A stretch of DNA of 64,000 bases, from positions 186,001 to 250,000 of the forward strand of contig NZ_ALJF01000013.1 in the NCBI RefSeq assembly GCF_000300855.1, given 5' to 3'. A model generated the notes under the pieces. The model was not told the origin of the DNA and made no database searches. It saw only the letters and a program-made list of their open reading frames with translations. Made by a program: the position numbers and the translations under genes. The stretch is from Agrobacterium albertimagni AOL15 (GTDB lineage Bacteria > Pseudomonadota > Alphaproteobacteria > Rhizobiales > Rhizobiaceae). Positions 9,499 to 17,930 of this stretch are shown here, in pieces; position 1 is the first letter of the stretch, and each line of letters starts with the position of its first letter.

Positions 9499-9696
9499 AT
9501 GTCACCCATGCGCATCGCCCTGCATTGCTTCGCCGCTCTCGCCATCCTGATGGGCTTCGTGTGGATCGGGCAGGGCTCGGGTCACTTTCCCTATCCGGCG
9601 TCGAGTTTCATGATCGATCAGAGCCCCTGGATCATGTACGGCGCCATTCTCGCTCTTGCGGGCGTCGCCGGTCTGGTGATGTTGCGCCGTCGCTGA
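9499..9696 (+). CDS. Small two-helix membrane protein, 65 aa
   Basis: ATG 9499 has GGAG nine bases upstream; ATG 9508 is the alternative start. Two hydrophobic segments (about residues 6-24 and 46-61) are joined by a short loop with HFPYPASSFMID, and the tail is LRRR, so both ends are probably cytoplasmic. A strong terminator follows. The protein resembles short rhizobial inner membrane proteins without known function. Confidence 0.65.
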   Translation: MSPMRIALHCFAALAILMGFVWIGQGSGHFPYPASSFMIDQSPWIMYGAILALAGVAGLVMLRRR

Positions 9697-9713
9697 AACC
9701 ATCCAGAAACGGT

Positions 9714-9741
9714 GAGGGCCCACCGGCGGGTGGGCCCTTTA
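9714..9741 (+). terminator. Intrinsic terminator after the small membrane protein gene
   Basis: Nine-base-pair stem GGGCCCACC/GGTGGGCCC with a four-base loop, followed by TTT. Confidence 0.75.
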
Positions 9742-9760
9742 GATCGTCCGATGGCCGCAT

Positions 9761-10606
9761 TCAGGCCTGTCGATAGGCCCGGATCGCTTCGGCGACGTCG
9801 ACAGGCTGGCGCTCGGCACCTGCAGCAAGAGCAGAGGTCGCAGGTGGTTCCGAGGTCTCTGCACCCGAAAGCAGCCCGGCGATGATGCGGGCCTGCGAGA
9901 CTTCCAATGCCCGCTCGCGCGCCCTGTTCAGGCTCTGGTCGATCAGGGTGGTCACCTGTTGAGCGAAGTCGCTTACCGCGCCTTCAGGGCTGACCCGCTT
10001 CCCGCGATACTCCGCCAGTGCTGCGGCCTCGATCGCGTCTTCTGCCGACATACGCTCGCTCGCCGGGGCCGACGTGACCGGGCGGTCGCTCGCAATGGGT
10101 GAAGGCGTGGTCGCGGTGGGGCTTACTTCGGCGCCTGTATCGGCCTCGTTGGCCGGCGGTGCCGGATCAAAAGCGTCCGCGTCCGTTTCTTCGGGGCCAG
10201 TCGCTGCTTCTTCTGCGACTGCCTCATCGGCGACGGCCGTGTCGTTGGAAACGGAAGTGTCTTCAGGCGCAGCCTGCAGTTCGGTCTCGGAAGAGGCCGG
10301 CTCCTCGCCAACCGGTGTAGGTTCCGCGTCGGCTTCCGTCTGGGCTGGTGGCGTCTCGGCGGTCACCTCTTCAGGAGCGCCGCTGCCCTCATCGACCGCA
10401 GGTGATGGTTCGCCCGTTTCTTCGGACGGAGCCGGTTGATAGGTGCCGTCGTCGATATCACCGGGCGCTGCCGCTTCCGGCTCCTGATAGGATGGCTGAG
10501 TGGTTTCGGAGGGTGGCGGTGAAGAGGTCGAGCCCGATGTCGTGCCAGACGACGGACGGGTCGTGGTTCCGGACGAGCCGGAACCGAAAAGTATGGGGGC
10601 GAGCAT
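9761..10606 (-). CDS. Acidic low-complexity protein, unknown function
   Basis: A 281-residue product. Residues 5-190 are almost only A, E, P, S, T, D and G, strongly acidic and presumably disordered. The last 90 residues, from about DRPVTSAPASERMSAEDAIEAA, are helical and contain a regular segment ending SLNRARERALEVSQARIIAGLLSGAE. No signal peptide is visible. The start ATG 10606 has only a weak ribosome site. The composition is unlike the neighbours. Homology is likely limited to the C-terminal part; function unknown. Confidence 0.6.
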   Translation of the reverse strand: MLAPILFGSGSSGTTTRPSSGTTSGSTSSPPPSETTQPSYQEPEAAAPGDIDDGTYQPAPSEETGEPSPAVDEGSGAPEEVTAETPPAQTEADAEPTPVGEEPASSETELQAAPEDTSVSNDTAVADEAVAEEAATGPEETDADAFDPAPPANEADTGAEVSPTATTPSPIASDRPVTSAPASERMSAEDAIEAAALAEYRGKRVSPEGAVSDFAQQVTTLIDQSLNRARERALEVSQARIIAGLLSGAETSEPPATSALAAGAERQPVDVAEAIRAYRQA

Positions 10607-10722
10607 GATGGTCCATGGGGTTGGAGTGTATCGTCGGCACCCCTAATACAAGCAGTCTCTTGACCGACCGTCGCTTTCGTTTATGCAGTTTGTGTCAAAT
10701 ACCCCGGATATTCAGGGGGATG

Positions 10723-10947
10723 TCAGACGTCCTGATAGAGGCGCGCTGCCATCGGCGCGGCCTCCAGATCGAGCTCATCGTTGAAGCCTTCGAGCTTTGT
10801 CAGGAAGTGGTCGATGATCCGGCCGTAACTGGCATTGCGAGAGCGCGGCACGCGCGCGCGCTCTTCGACGATCGGTTCGGGTTCGGTCACGAAAGCTGCG
10901 GGATCAAGCGCCAGCAGCATCCGGTCTTCATGTCCGGCATCTGTCAT
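10723..10947 (-). CDS. Small hypothetical protein, 74 aa
   Basis: The frame continues to an ATG at 10962, but there the Shine-Dalgarno GGGAG touches the start codon. ATG 10947, with GAGAG eight bases upstream, is more likely. The product is soluble with a conserved-looking core (RSRNASYGRIIDHFLTKLEGF) and no membrane segment. It sits alone. I do not recognise a family. Confidence 0.5.
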   Translation of the reverse strand: MTDAGHEDRMLLALDPAAFVTEPEPIVEERARVPRSRNASYGRIIDHFLTKLEGFNDELDLEAAPMAARLYQDV

Positions 10948-11066
10948 CACGGGAACTCTCATCTCCCAGGTTTCTCTCGTTTGAGTAAACCCAAGAGATT
11001 TCCAACCCGTTCAGTCGATCGCTCTCATTTTAGCGAATGCGAATTTGATGCCGGTCATCGGTGTGC

Positions 11067-11852
11067 TCAGATCGATTTCGCCGCCCCGCCATCGACGCGC
11101 AGCATGGTGCCGGTGATGTAGCTCGCAGGGCTAGAGCAGAGGAAGGCAGCGGCGGCGGCGAACTCTTCGACGCGGCCGAGCCTTTGGGCCGGGATCGACT
11201 TGACCGATGCCGCGCGCACTTCGTCCAGCGACTTGCCCTGCTTCTTGGCATTGGCGCCATCGAGTTCGTCGATGCGGTCGGTATGGATGCGGCCTGGCAG
11301 GATCATGTTGGCGGTGACGCCATAGGAGGCAAGCTCTGCCGACAGCGTTTTGTTCCAACCGACAAGCGCGCCGCGCAGCGTGTTGGAAAGGGCGAGGTTC
11401 GGGATCGGCTCGAAGACGCCCGACGAGGCGACGGTGAGGATGCGTCCGAAGCCTTGCGTCTTCATGAGGGGGGCCAGTGCATTGGTGAGCGTGATGACGC
11501 GAACCACCATGGACTGGAAGAAGTTGTAGAGCTTCTCGGCATCCATGTCCTCGACGGTGCCGGGCGTCGGCCCACCGGTATTGTTGACGAGGATGTCGAT
11601 GCCGCCGAGCGTGTGGTGAACCGCATGCAGCATCTGGTCGACGAAATGCGCATCGGCGAGGTCGGCGACCACATAATCCGCCTTGCCGCCAGCAGCCCTG
11701 ATCGCCTCGACATTGGCTTTCAGTTTTTCTTCTGTGCGACCGCAGATGAGGACATGGCATCCTTCCGCTGCGAGCGCCTTGGCGATGCCGAGGCCAAGAC
11801 CGCGCGAGGCGGCGAGCACGAGGGCGCGTTTGCCGGAAATACCGAGATCCAT
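11067..11852 (-). CDS. SDR-fold protein with degenerate catalytic residues
   Basis: A 261-residue Rossmann-fold protein of the short-chain dehydrogenase superfamily. ATG 11852 has GGGAGGA upstream. The cofactor loop reads ASRGLGLGIA instead of TGxxxGxG, NNTGGPTPG replaces NNAG, and the place of the usual YxxxK reads S-N-T-L-R in PIPNLALSNTLRGALVGWNK. This matches the known subgroup of BKR-like SDRs that lack a perfect cofactor motif and tetrad. Its reaction is unknown. It precedes a GlcD-like oxidase gene on the same strand, but a gap of 92 bases leaves the operon open. Confidence 0.85.
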   Translation of the reverse strand: MDLGISGKRALVLAASRGLGLGIAKALAAEGCHVLICGRTEEKLKANVEAIRAAGGKADYVVADLADAHFVDQMLHAVHHTLGGIDILVNNTGGPTPGTVEDMDAEKLYNFFQSMVVRVITLTNALAPLMKTQGFGRILTVASSGVFEPIPNLALSNTLRGALVGWNKTLSAELASYGVTANMILPGRIHTDRIDELDGANAKKQGKSLDEVRAASVKSIPAQRLGRVEEFAAAAAFLCSSPASYITGTMLRVDGGAAKSI

Positions 11853-11944
11853 TGTGTATCCTCCCATGGATGCGATGTGTTTGTTGACAGTCTATCGGTG
11901 CCTGATCGCGATCGAAACCCCGACGATCTGCGGATCAACCGGAT

Positions 11945-13348
11945 TCAGAACGGCACCTTGCCCGGATTGAACAGGGTGTCGGGGTCGAGCATGGCCTTGA
12001 TCTGACGCGCAAGCGCCTGTTTCACCGGATCGACATGGGTGAGATAGGCGGCATGCTTTTCGAGGCCAACACCGTGTTCGGCGGAGAAGCTGCCGCCCGA
12101 GGTGCGGATGCCATCATAGACCGCTGCCTCGACGGCCGTCTTCCGGTCGAAGGGCAGGGGTCCGGCAGCGGCGATCGCGATATGCAGGTTGCCGTCGGCA
12201 ATATGCCCGTAGACATAGGCTTCGAGGCCATCGCCGATCGCGTTGAGACGATCAGTCAGTCCGGCAACATAGTCGTCCAGGGCAGAGGGTGGCATCGAAA
12301 CGTCGAAGGATGGCGCATTCGGAAATGCGGCGAAGTAGAAGCCCGAATCCTCGCGCATATCCCAGAAGCGGCGCGCCTGATCGGAGGACTGGGCGACGAT
12401 CCCGCCCTGAAGTTCGGCCTCCTCCCAGATCTCGGCGAGTTCTGCCTCGAGAAGCGTTGTTGCAGCCTCTGCCGTCTCGCCTGAGACTTCCAGCAGCAGC
12501 ACCGGCGCATCGTTTTCCAGCCAGGACAGGTCGAAGCGCTTCAGCGCTGCGTGATCGCGCACATACCGTGGCCACATCATCTCGGCGGCTTCCAACTGGA
12601 GTGCCCCATGGCGCCGCAGCCGCGCGGCAACCCGCAACCCGCGGCTCGCATCGGGTACGCCGAGGAGCGCCACGGCACGATGCGGGCGGATCGGCTCGAC
12701 CTTCAGCACGAGCCGCGTGACGAAACCGAAGGCGCCTTCGCTGCCGATCAGCAGCTGCTTCAGATCCGGCCCCGCCGAGACCTTCACCACCCTGGTCAGG
12801 TCCGAGAAGATCTCGCCCGAGGGCAGGACGGCTTCGAGGCCGAGAATCTGATGGCGCATCACGCCATTGCGGAAGGCGAGGATGCCGCCGGCATTGGTCG
12901 CAGCCATTCCCCCGATCGTTGCCGAACCACGCGAGCCGAGATCGATGCCCGTGGTCAGCCCATGCGGTTCCAGTGCCGCTTGCAGGGCTTCAAGCGTGAC
13001 GCCTGCCTCCACTTCGACCGTTTCCTCGTCCGGATGAATGGCGAGCACCCGGTTGAGCCGGGCGCTGGACAGGATGATTTCACCCGCATGGGAAACGCTG
13101 CCGCCGACAAGCCCGCTGACCCCACCCTGCGGCACGATGGCAACGCGGTTTGCCCTGCACCAGGATACGAGTGCCGCGACCGCCTCCGTCGATGCGGGCT
13201 GCACCATCACGCCGGCATCGAGGTTCGCCGGATCTTCTCCGGGATGGCGACCGATCAGTGCCTCGGGACCGAGGATCCGGAGGTCCGGATGCAGGCCGTC
13301 AAGTGCCGAGGTGAGATCGAGCGGCGAGAGGGTCGGATGCGAAGACAT
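11945..13348 (-). CDS. FAD-binding oxidoreductase, GlcD/D-lactate dehydrogenase-like
   Basis: A 467-residue flavoprotein with an N-terminal FAD_binding_4 domain (residues about 40-180, loop PQGGVSGLVGGSVS, then GIDLGSRGSATIGGM) and a C-terminal FAD oxidase domain with the metal and substrate signature GHIADGNLHI and EHGVGLEK. Members oxidise D-2-hydroxyacids such as D-lactate, glycolate or D-2-hydroxyglutarate and pass electrons to a carrier. ATG 13348 fits the family start. It lies between a hydroxyisobutyrate-dehydrogenase homologue and an SDR, all on the minus strand, and the ETF:quinone oxidoreductase gene is close by. The exact substrate is not decided. Confidence 0.88.
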   Translation of the reverse strand: MSSHPTLSPLDLTSALDGLHPDLRILGPEALIGRHPGEDPANLDAGVMVQPASTEAVAALVSWCRANRVAIVPQGGVSGLVGGSVSHAGEIILSSARLNRVLAIHPDEETVEVEAGVTLEALQAALEPHGLTTGIDLGSRGSATIGGMAATNAGGILAFRNGVMRHQILGLEAVLPSGEIFSDLTRVVKVSAGPDLKQLLIGSEGAFGFVTRLVLKVEPIRPHRAVALLGVPDASRGLRVAARLRRHGALQLEAAEMMWPRYVRDHAALKRFDLSWLENDAPVLLLEVSGETAEAATTLLEAELAEIWEEAELQGGIVAQSSDQARRFWDMREDSGFYFAAFPNAPSFDVSMPPSALDDYVAGLTDRLNAIGDGLEAYVYGHIADGNLHIAIAAAGPLPFDRKTAVEAAVYDGIRTSGGSFSAEHGVGLEKHAAYLTHVDPVKQALARQIKAMLDPDTLFNPGKVPF

Positions 13349-13439
13349 GAAGCAAACCTGAACTGTTCGCGGCTTCTTCGCCGGAAACGCCGGTCGTCGC
13401 AAGTCACCCTGTCGACATTCCTGATCTGTGGGGTCCCTC

Positions 13440-14351
13440 TCAGAGCTCGGCCGGGAAGCCGGGTGCCCGCAGATCGGTGCCGGTGGCGTCTTCGAGAAGT
13501 TTCACGACCTGCGACGACCAGGCGTCGCCGCCATAGGCCGAGCGGGCGCGAATAAAGGTCTGCATCGCATGGGAGGCAAGATCGAGCGGCACGCCGAATT
13601 CGCGACCGAAGCCGAGCGCGAAGCCGAGATCCTTCACCGCGAGGTCCATGGTGAAATTGATATTGTAGCTGCCGTTCAGGATGACCTGGCCTTCCGTCTC
13701 GTGCACGAAGCTGTTGCCGGAGGAGGCCTTGATGATGTTGAAGGCATCCGTCAGGTCGATGCCCCCCTTCTTCGCCAGCATCAGCGCCTCGCCGGTCGCG
13801 ATCAGGTGGATGAAGGCGAGCATGTTGGTGATCACCTTGATCACGGCCGCCTTGCCGAGCGGACCGGCGCGGAAGATCCGCTTGCCCATCGCCTGGAAGG
13901 CCGGCAGGTGCTGATCGTAAAGGTCTTCGTCGCCGCCAATGATGACGGTGATCTCTCCGGAGGCTGCCAGATGCACGCCGCCGGTGACGGGCGCTTCGAG
14001 CATGCGCACGCCGGCATCGGCTGCGATCTTGCCGAGACGCAGGACCTCCTGTTCGTCGAGCGTGCTCATTTCGATCCAGGTGGCGCCGGGCTTCAGACCT
14101 TTCAGAATGCCGCGCTCGCCGGTCAGCACCCGTTCGCTGACCTTGGGCGAGGGCAGGCAGGTGATGACGGCATCCGCGATTTCGGCCACACTTTGAGGAT
14201 CGGCTGCAAACCGGGCGCCGGCGGCCACCAACTCCTTGGCATTGTCGGGATCGAGATCGTTGACCACGACGGCAAAGCCTGCCCGAACCAGGCTACCGGC
14301 GAGATGACGGCCAAGATGCCCGAGCCCGATGAAACCATATGTGAGTGCCAT
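13440..14351 (-). CDS. NAD(P)-dependent oxidoreductase, 3-hydroxyisobutyrate dehydrogenase family
   Basis: A 303-residue beta-hydroxyacid dehydrogenase. The start at ATG 14351 is preceded by GGGGGA. The cofactor motif FIGLGHLGRHLA begins at residue 7, the substrate loop reads APVTGGVHLAASGEITVIIGG, and the catalytic lysine lies in GKAAVIKVITNM. Family members act on 3-hydroxyisobutyrate, tartronate semialdehyde, 6-phosphogluconate-like acids or glyoxylate. It probably forms a transcription unit with the downstream FAD oxidase, 91 bases away. The palindrome upstream may regulate it. Confidence 0.88.
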   Translation of the reverse strand: MALTYGFIGLGHLGRHLAGSLVRAGFAVVVNDLDPDNAKELVAAGARFAADPQSVAEIADAVITCLPSPKVSERVLTGERGILKGLKPGATWIEMSTLDEQEVLRLGKIAADAGVRMLEAPVTGGVHLAASGEITVIIGGDEDLYDQHLPAFQAMGKRIFRAGPLGKAAVIKVITNMLAFIHLIATGEALMLAKKGGIDLTDAFNIIKASSGNSFVHETEGQVILNGSYNINFTMDLAVKDLGFALGFGREFGVPLDLASHAMQTFIRARSAYGGDAWSSQVVKLLEDATGTDLRAPGFPAEL

Positions 14352-14536
14352 GTCGTCTTGTCCCCCGCTGACGTGTGTCGTGAGACTGCGACAAAGCGCG
14401 GAAGCGTTCAAAGGCAGATTTTGGCCTGCGACGAGATTTGACGCAGGCGGAACACACTGCGGCACTTTTCGTTGGTGACAAGCGAGGTGCCGCCAACGAT
14501 GAGCAGCGTGACCGCGGCGATACCGTCGCATTGACC

Positions 14537-14552
14537 CTTACGTTCACGTAAG
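14537..14552. promoter_or_regulatory. Palindromic operator candidate CTTACGT-N2-ACGTAAG
   Basis: Perfect seven-base arms in the 326-base divergent gap (14352-14677) between the dehydrogenase and ETF:quinone oxidoreductase genes. The pattern resembles the binding sites of MerR-family LiuR regulators of branched-chain amino acid breakdown; that link is inference. I see nothing else gene-like in the gap. Confidence 0.5.
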
Positions 14553-14677
14553 ATATTCTTCTGCTTCACACCGCCCTGCCGGAATTTGCGCCTCGGCGCG
14601 TCGCGCTTCGGCTCGACAATCTGGTTGGGTTTTGTCAAGGAGGAGGGCGGAACGCACCGCCTGGCGAGGAATGACAG

Positions 14678-16342
14678 ATGAGCACCGAGATGGAACTGCC
14701 TGAACGCGAAAGCATGGAATTCGACGTCGTGATCGTGGGCGCAGGCCCTGCAGGTTTATCGGCAGCGATCCGTCTGAAACAGGTCAATCCGGATCTGACC
14801 GTTGTCGTGCTCGAAAAGGGTGCGGAAGTCGGCGCGCACATTCTCTCCGGTGCCGTGGTCGATCCTGTAGGCATTGACCGGCTGATCCCCGGCTGGCGTG
14901 AGGAAGCCGATCACCCATTCAAGACGGAAGTCACCGACGACCAGTTCCTCTTCCTCGGACCGGCCGGCTCAATACGCCTTCCCAATATGCTGATGCCGCC
15001 GCTGATGAACAATCACGGTAATTACATCGTCTCGCTCGGCAATGTCTGTCGTTGGCTGGGCGCTCATGCAGAAGCGCTCGGCGTCGAGATCTATCCGGGC
15101 TTTGCCGCAGCCGAAGTGCTTTACAACGACGAGGGCGCCGTCATCGGCGTTGCGACCGGCGACATGGGTATCGAGAAGAACGGCGAGCCAGGCCCGGCCT
15201 ATACCCGCGGCATGGAACTGCTCGGCAAATATGTGCTGATCTCCGAAGGCGTGCGCGGTTCGCTCGCCAAGCAGCTGATCGCCAAGTATGATCTCTCGCG
15301 CGAAAGCGACGTGCAGAAGTTCGGCATTGGTCTGAAAGAGCTCTGGCAGGTCAAGCCCGAGCACCACAAGCCGGGTCTCGTGCAGCACTCCTTCGGTTGG
15401 CCGCTCGGCATGAAGACCGGTGGCGGCTCGTTCCTCTATCACCTCGAAGACAACATGGTCGCCGTCGGCTTCGTCGTGCACCTGAACTACAAGAACCCCT
15501 ATCTCTACCCCTTCGAGGAGTTCCAGCGCTTCAAGACGCATCCGGCGATCGCCAAGACCTTCGAAGGCGGCAAGCGTCTGTCCTATGGCGCCCGCGCCAT
15601 TACCGAAGGCGGTTACCAGTCGGTGCCGAAGCTCTCCTTCCCCGGCGGCGCGCTGATCGGCTGTTCCGCCGGTCTCGTCAACGTTCCCCGCATCAAGGGC
15701 AGCCATAACGCCGTGCTCTCCGGCATGCTGGCGGCCGAGAAGATCGCGGACGCAATTGCCGCGGGTCGCGCCAATGACGAGCCGATCGAGATCGAGAACG
15801 AATGGCGCTCGACCGATATCGGCAAGGACCTGAAGCGCGTACGCAACGTCAAGCCGCTCTGGTCGAAGCTCGGCACGGCACTCGGCGTTGGCCTTGGCGG
15901 CATCGACATGTGGATGAACCAGCTCCTCGGCTTCTCCTTCTTCGGCACGCTGAAGCACGGCAAGACCGATGCGGAGTCCCTGGAGCCGGCGGCAGACCAC
16001 AAGCCGATCACCTATCCGAAGCCGGATGGTGTGTTGACCTTCGACCGCCTCTCTTCCGTGTTCCTCTCCAACACCAATCACGAGGAAGACCAGCCGGTCC
16101 ATCTCAAGGTTAGGGATATGGACCTGCAGAAGCGCTCCGAACTCGGCGTCTATGCCGGTCCGTCGACCCGTTACTGTCCGGCGGGCGTCTATGAATGGGT
16201 GGAAAAGGACGGCGAGGAAACCTTCGTCATCAACGCCCAGAACTGCGTCCACTGCAAGACCTGCGACATCAAGGACCCGAACCAGAATATCAACTGGGTG
16301 CCGCCACAAGGCGGCGAAGGGCCGGTCTATCCGAACATGTAA
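14678..16342 (+). CDS. Electron-transfer flavoprotein:ubiquinone oxidoreductase
   Basis: A 554-residue inner-membrane-associated enzyme that takes electrons from ETF, fed by acyl-CoA and amino acid dehydrogenases, to ubiquinone. The FAD motif VVIVGAGPAGLSAAIRL is at about residue 12. The quinone-site region GRANDEPIEIENEW and the membrane helix follow. The C-terminal 4Fe-4S domain has cysteines at 500, 523, 526 and 529 (CPAGVYEW; NCVHCKTC). ATG 14678 has GAGGAA upstream; M5 is an alternative. The last 31 bases of the gene are repeated 75 bases downstream. A terminator follows the repeat. Confidence 0.95.
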   Translation: MSTEMELPERESMEFDVVIVGAGPAGLSAAIRLKQVNPDLTVVVLEKGAEVGAHILSGAVVDPVGIDRLIPGWREEADHPFKTEVTDDQFLFLGPAGSIRLPNMLMPPLMNNHGNYIVSLGNVCRWLGAHAEALGVEIYPGFAAAEVLYNDEGAVIGVATGDMGIEKNGEPGPAYTRGMELLGKYVLISEGVRGSLAKQLIAKYDLSRESDVQKFGIGLKELWQVKPEHHKPGLVQHSFGWPLGMKTGGGSFLYHLEDNMVAVGFVVHLNYKNPYLYPFEEFQRFKTHPAIAKTFEGGKRLSYGARAITEGGYQSVPKLSFPGGALIGCSAGLVNVPRIKGSHNAVLSGMLAAEKIADAIAAGRANDEPIEIENEWRSTDIGKDLKRVRNVKPLWSKLGTALGVGLGGIDMWMNQLLGFSFFGTLKHGKTDAESLEPAADHKPITYPKPDGVLTFDRLSSVFLSNTNHEEDQPVHLKVRDMDLQKRSELGVYAGPSTRYCPAGVYEWVEKDGEETFVINAQNCVHCKTCDIKDPNQNINWVPPQGGEGPVYPNM

Positions 16343-16415
16343 ATGTTCGGGAGGCAGGCCCGCACGGACCGCCGCTGGCAAATTGGCGGCGAAGGGCCGG
16401 TCTATCCGAACATGT
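16310..16415 (+). repeat. Direct repeat of the 3' end of the ETF:quinone oxidoreductase gene
   Basis: A 31-base identical sequence occurs at 16310-16340 and 16385-16415, covering the codons GGEGPVYPNM. The first copy is followed by TAA and the second by TGA. The intervening 44 bases show no match to upstream sequence, so it is a partial duplication, not a clean tandem one. Confidence 0.9.
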
Positions 16416-16425
16416 GAGGATTGAA

Positions 16426-16453
16426 AGGGCGGTCGAGAGGCCGCCCTTTTTTG
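16426..16453 (+). terminator. Intrinsic terminator of the ETF:quinone oxidoreductase gene
   Basis: Stem AGGGCGG/CCGCCCT with extra G-C pairs near the loop, followed by six T residues. Confidence 0.85.
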
Positions 16454-16593
16454 CTTTGCGGGGCTGTGTCGCCACCAGCCTCCGCCCCATCTTCGCCATC
16501 GATCTTAACAGGCACCTTCACATTTAACCCGTCATTAACCATAAATTCCTAGGCTCCTCGGCAACGAATCGTAATCCCGAGGACGCCTGAAAC

Positions 16594-17208
16594 ATGACCA
16601 TTTCCCGCCGCGGTCTCCTGTTTGGCCTGCCGCTCTTCATCGCCGGCTGCCAGTCCGTTCCCAATCAGCAGGCCCTGTATGGCGACGTGCCGGACGAGCC
16701 GTTTCCGCTGAAAAAGGTGCCGATCGAGAAGATCAAGCCCGAGCTCCGACGTCAGGAAGTGGCATACGAGACGCCGCACGCTCCAGGAACAATCGTCGTC
16801 AATACGCCCGAGCGCAGGCTCTACCATGTGATGGGCAACGGTCGGGCCATGCGCTACGGCATCGGCGTCGGGCGTGCGGGCCTTGCCCTTTCCGGCAACG
16901 CCTATATCGGCCGCAAGGCTGAATGGCCGAGCTGGACGCCGACCCCCAATATGATCCGCCGTGATCCCGAGCGGAACCTGAAATATGCAGGCGGCGTGCC
17001 CGGCGGCCCGAACAATCCCCTCGGCGCGCGCGCCATGTATCTCTATCGGGGCGGCAACGACACCATGTTCCGCATTCATGGCACCAACCAGCCATGGTCG
17101 ATCGGCCAAGCCATGTCCTCGGGGTGTGTGCGCATGATGAACCACGACGTGATCGATCTCTATGCGCGCGTCGATGTCGGCAGCAAGGTCGTGGTGATTC
17201 AGGCCTGA
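16594..17208 (+). CDS. L,D-transpeptidase (YkuD family), lipoprotein
   Basis: A 204-residue exported enzyme that cross-links peptidoglycan stem peptides or attaches proteins to them in the periplasm. Residues 1-20 form a lipoprotein signal (RR then a hydrophobic core, lipobox IAGC with C19). The YkuD domain spans about residues 64-202, with the catalytic set H162 in HGTN and C178 in SSGCVRM. ATG 16594 lies behind GAGGACGCC. It is a single gene. Length is normal for the short rhizobial ErfK/YbiS-type proteins. The preceding stretch is AT-rich and probably promoter. Confidence 0.92.
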   Translation: MTISRRGLLFGLPLFIAGCQSVPNQQALYGDVPDEPFPLKKVPIEKIKPELRRQEVAYETPHAPGTIVVNTPERRLYHVMGNGRAMRYGIGVGRAGLALSGNAYIGRKAEWPSWTPTPNMIRRDPERNLKYAGGVPGGPNNPLGARAMYLYRGGNDTMFRIHGTNQPWSIGQAMSSGCVRMMNHDVIDLYARVDVGSKVVVIQA

Positions 17209-17236
17209 CCGGCGCTTCGACTTTCCTGTCTTTATT

Positions 17237-17268
17237 GTGGCGCTGGTTCCTGGACCGGCGCCACTTTG
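17237..17268 (+). terminator. Terminator-like hairpin after the L,D-transpeptidase gene
   Basis: Stem GTGGCGC/GCGCCAC with further pairing inside, followed by TTTG. The rest of the 305-base gap to 17513 shows no gene; only the HxlR promoter is expected there. Confidence 0.6.
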
Positions 17269-17513
17269 CTGTGATCGATTGGCCCTGTCTTGTCACACGC
17301 AGTCACGAGTCTGCCATCGCACTTGAGGCTCCAAGCCTTCGCCCCAATCTCCCCGCAGTGAAACTTTTCGGCGCGCCTATGCGTCGAATGTCCTGTTGAC
17401 GCTGTGTCGACCACTTCCGGTCGGCCGGAGGCTTTTTTCGCCGACCGATCAGGACTAAGTGGGAACAGACGCGCCGGGTACCGCTGCGTCGACGATTTGA
17501 GAAGGGATTTTGA

Positions 17514-17921
17514 ATGGCTCGCGATACGAACGCCGGCTCGTCGGACCTCGGTGGTTGCCAGATCGAGGCGACCCTGCAGCTGCTCGACGGCAAATGGAAG
17601 GGCGTGATCCTCCACCATCTCCTCAAAGACGAAGTGTTGCGCTTCAACGAACTGGTGAAGCGCCTGCCATCGATTACCCATCGCATGTTGTCCAAGCAGT
17701 TGCGCGACATGGAGGTCGCCGGTCTCGTCGCCCGCACCGTCTATCCGGTCGTGCCGCCGCGTGTGGATTATTCCCTGACCCCGCTCGGGCGCAGCCTTGA
17801 GCCGGTGCTTCAGGCGATCGGCCGCTGGGGCCAGGAGAACCTCGTGGCGGTCGAGGATGCGGCGCTGAAGCCGAGTGAGAGCCCGACCGGCAGTGCCGCC
17901 ATCATGCGCTCCGCTGCCTGA
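17514..17921 (+). CDS. HxlR-family transcriptional regulator
   Basis: A 135-residue winged-helix regulator. Landmarks are GGCQIEATLQLLDGKWK at about residue 14, with the conserved N-terminal cysteine, then RFNELVKRLPSITHRMLSKQL for the recognition helix and the wing YPVVPPRVDYSLTPLG. HxlR proteins sense electrophiles, quinones or aldehydes, often through that cysteine, and regulate nearby oxidoreductases or detoxifying genes. ATG 17514 follows GAAGGGA. The quinone-reductase-like gene at 19498 is a possible target; this is inference. Confidence 0.92.
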   Translation: MARDTNAGSSDLGGCQIEATLQLLDGKWKGVILHHLLKDEVLRFNELVKRLPSITHRMLSKQLRDMEVAGLVARTVYPVVPPRVDYSLTPLGRSLEPVLQAIGRWGQENLVAVEDAALKPSESPTGSAAIMRSAA

Positions 17922-17930
17922 TCCCGGCCG

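Noticed and set aside
14408..14638. 76-residue minus-strand frame before the hydroxyisobutyrate-dehydrogenase homologue
   Set aside because: No ribosome site, no domain, and it covers the operator palindrome; probably promoter sequence.
14969..16381. 470-codon minus-strand frame over ETF:quinone oxidoreductase
   Set aside because: The plus strand carries all flavoprotein and iron-sulphur motifs; the minus frame is a shadow.
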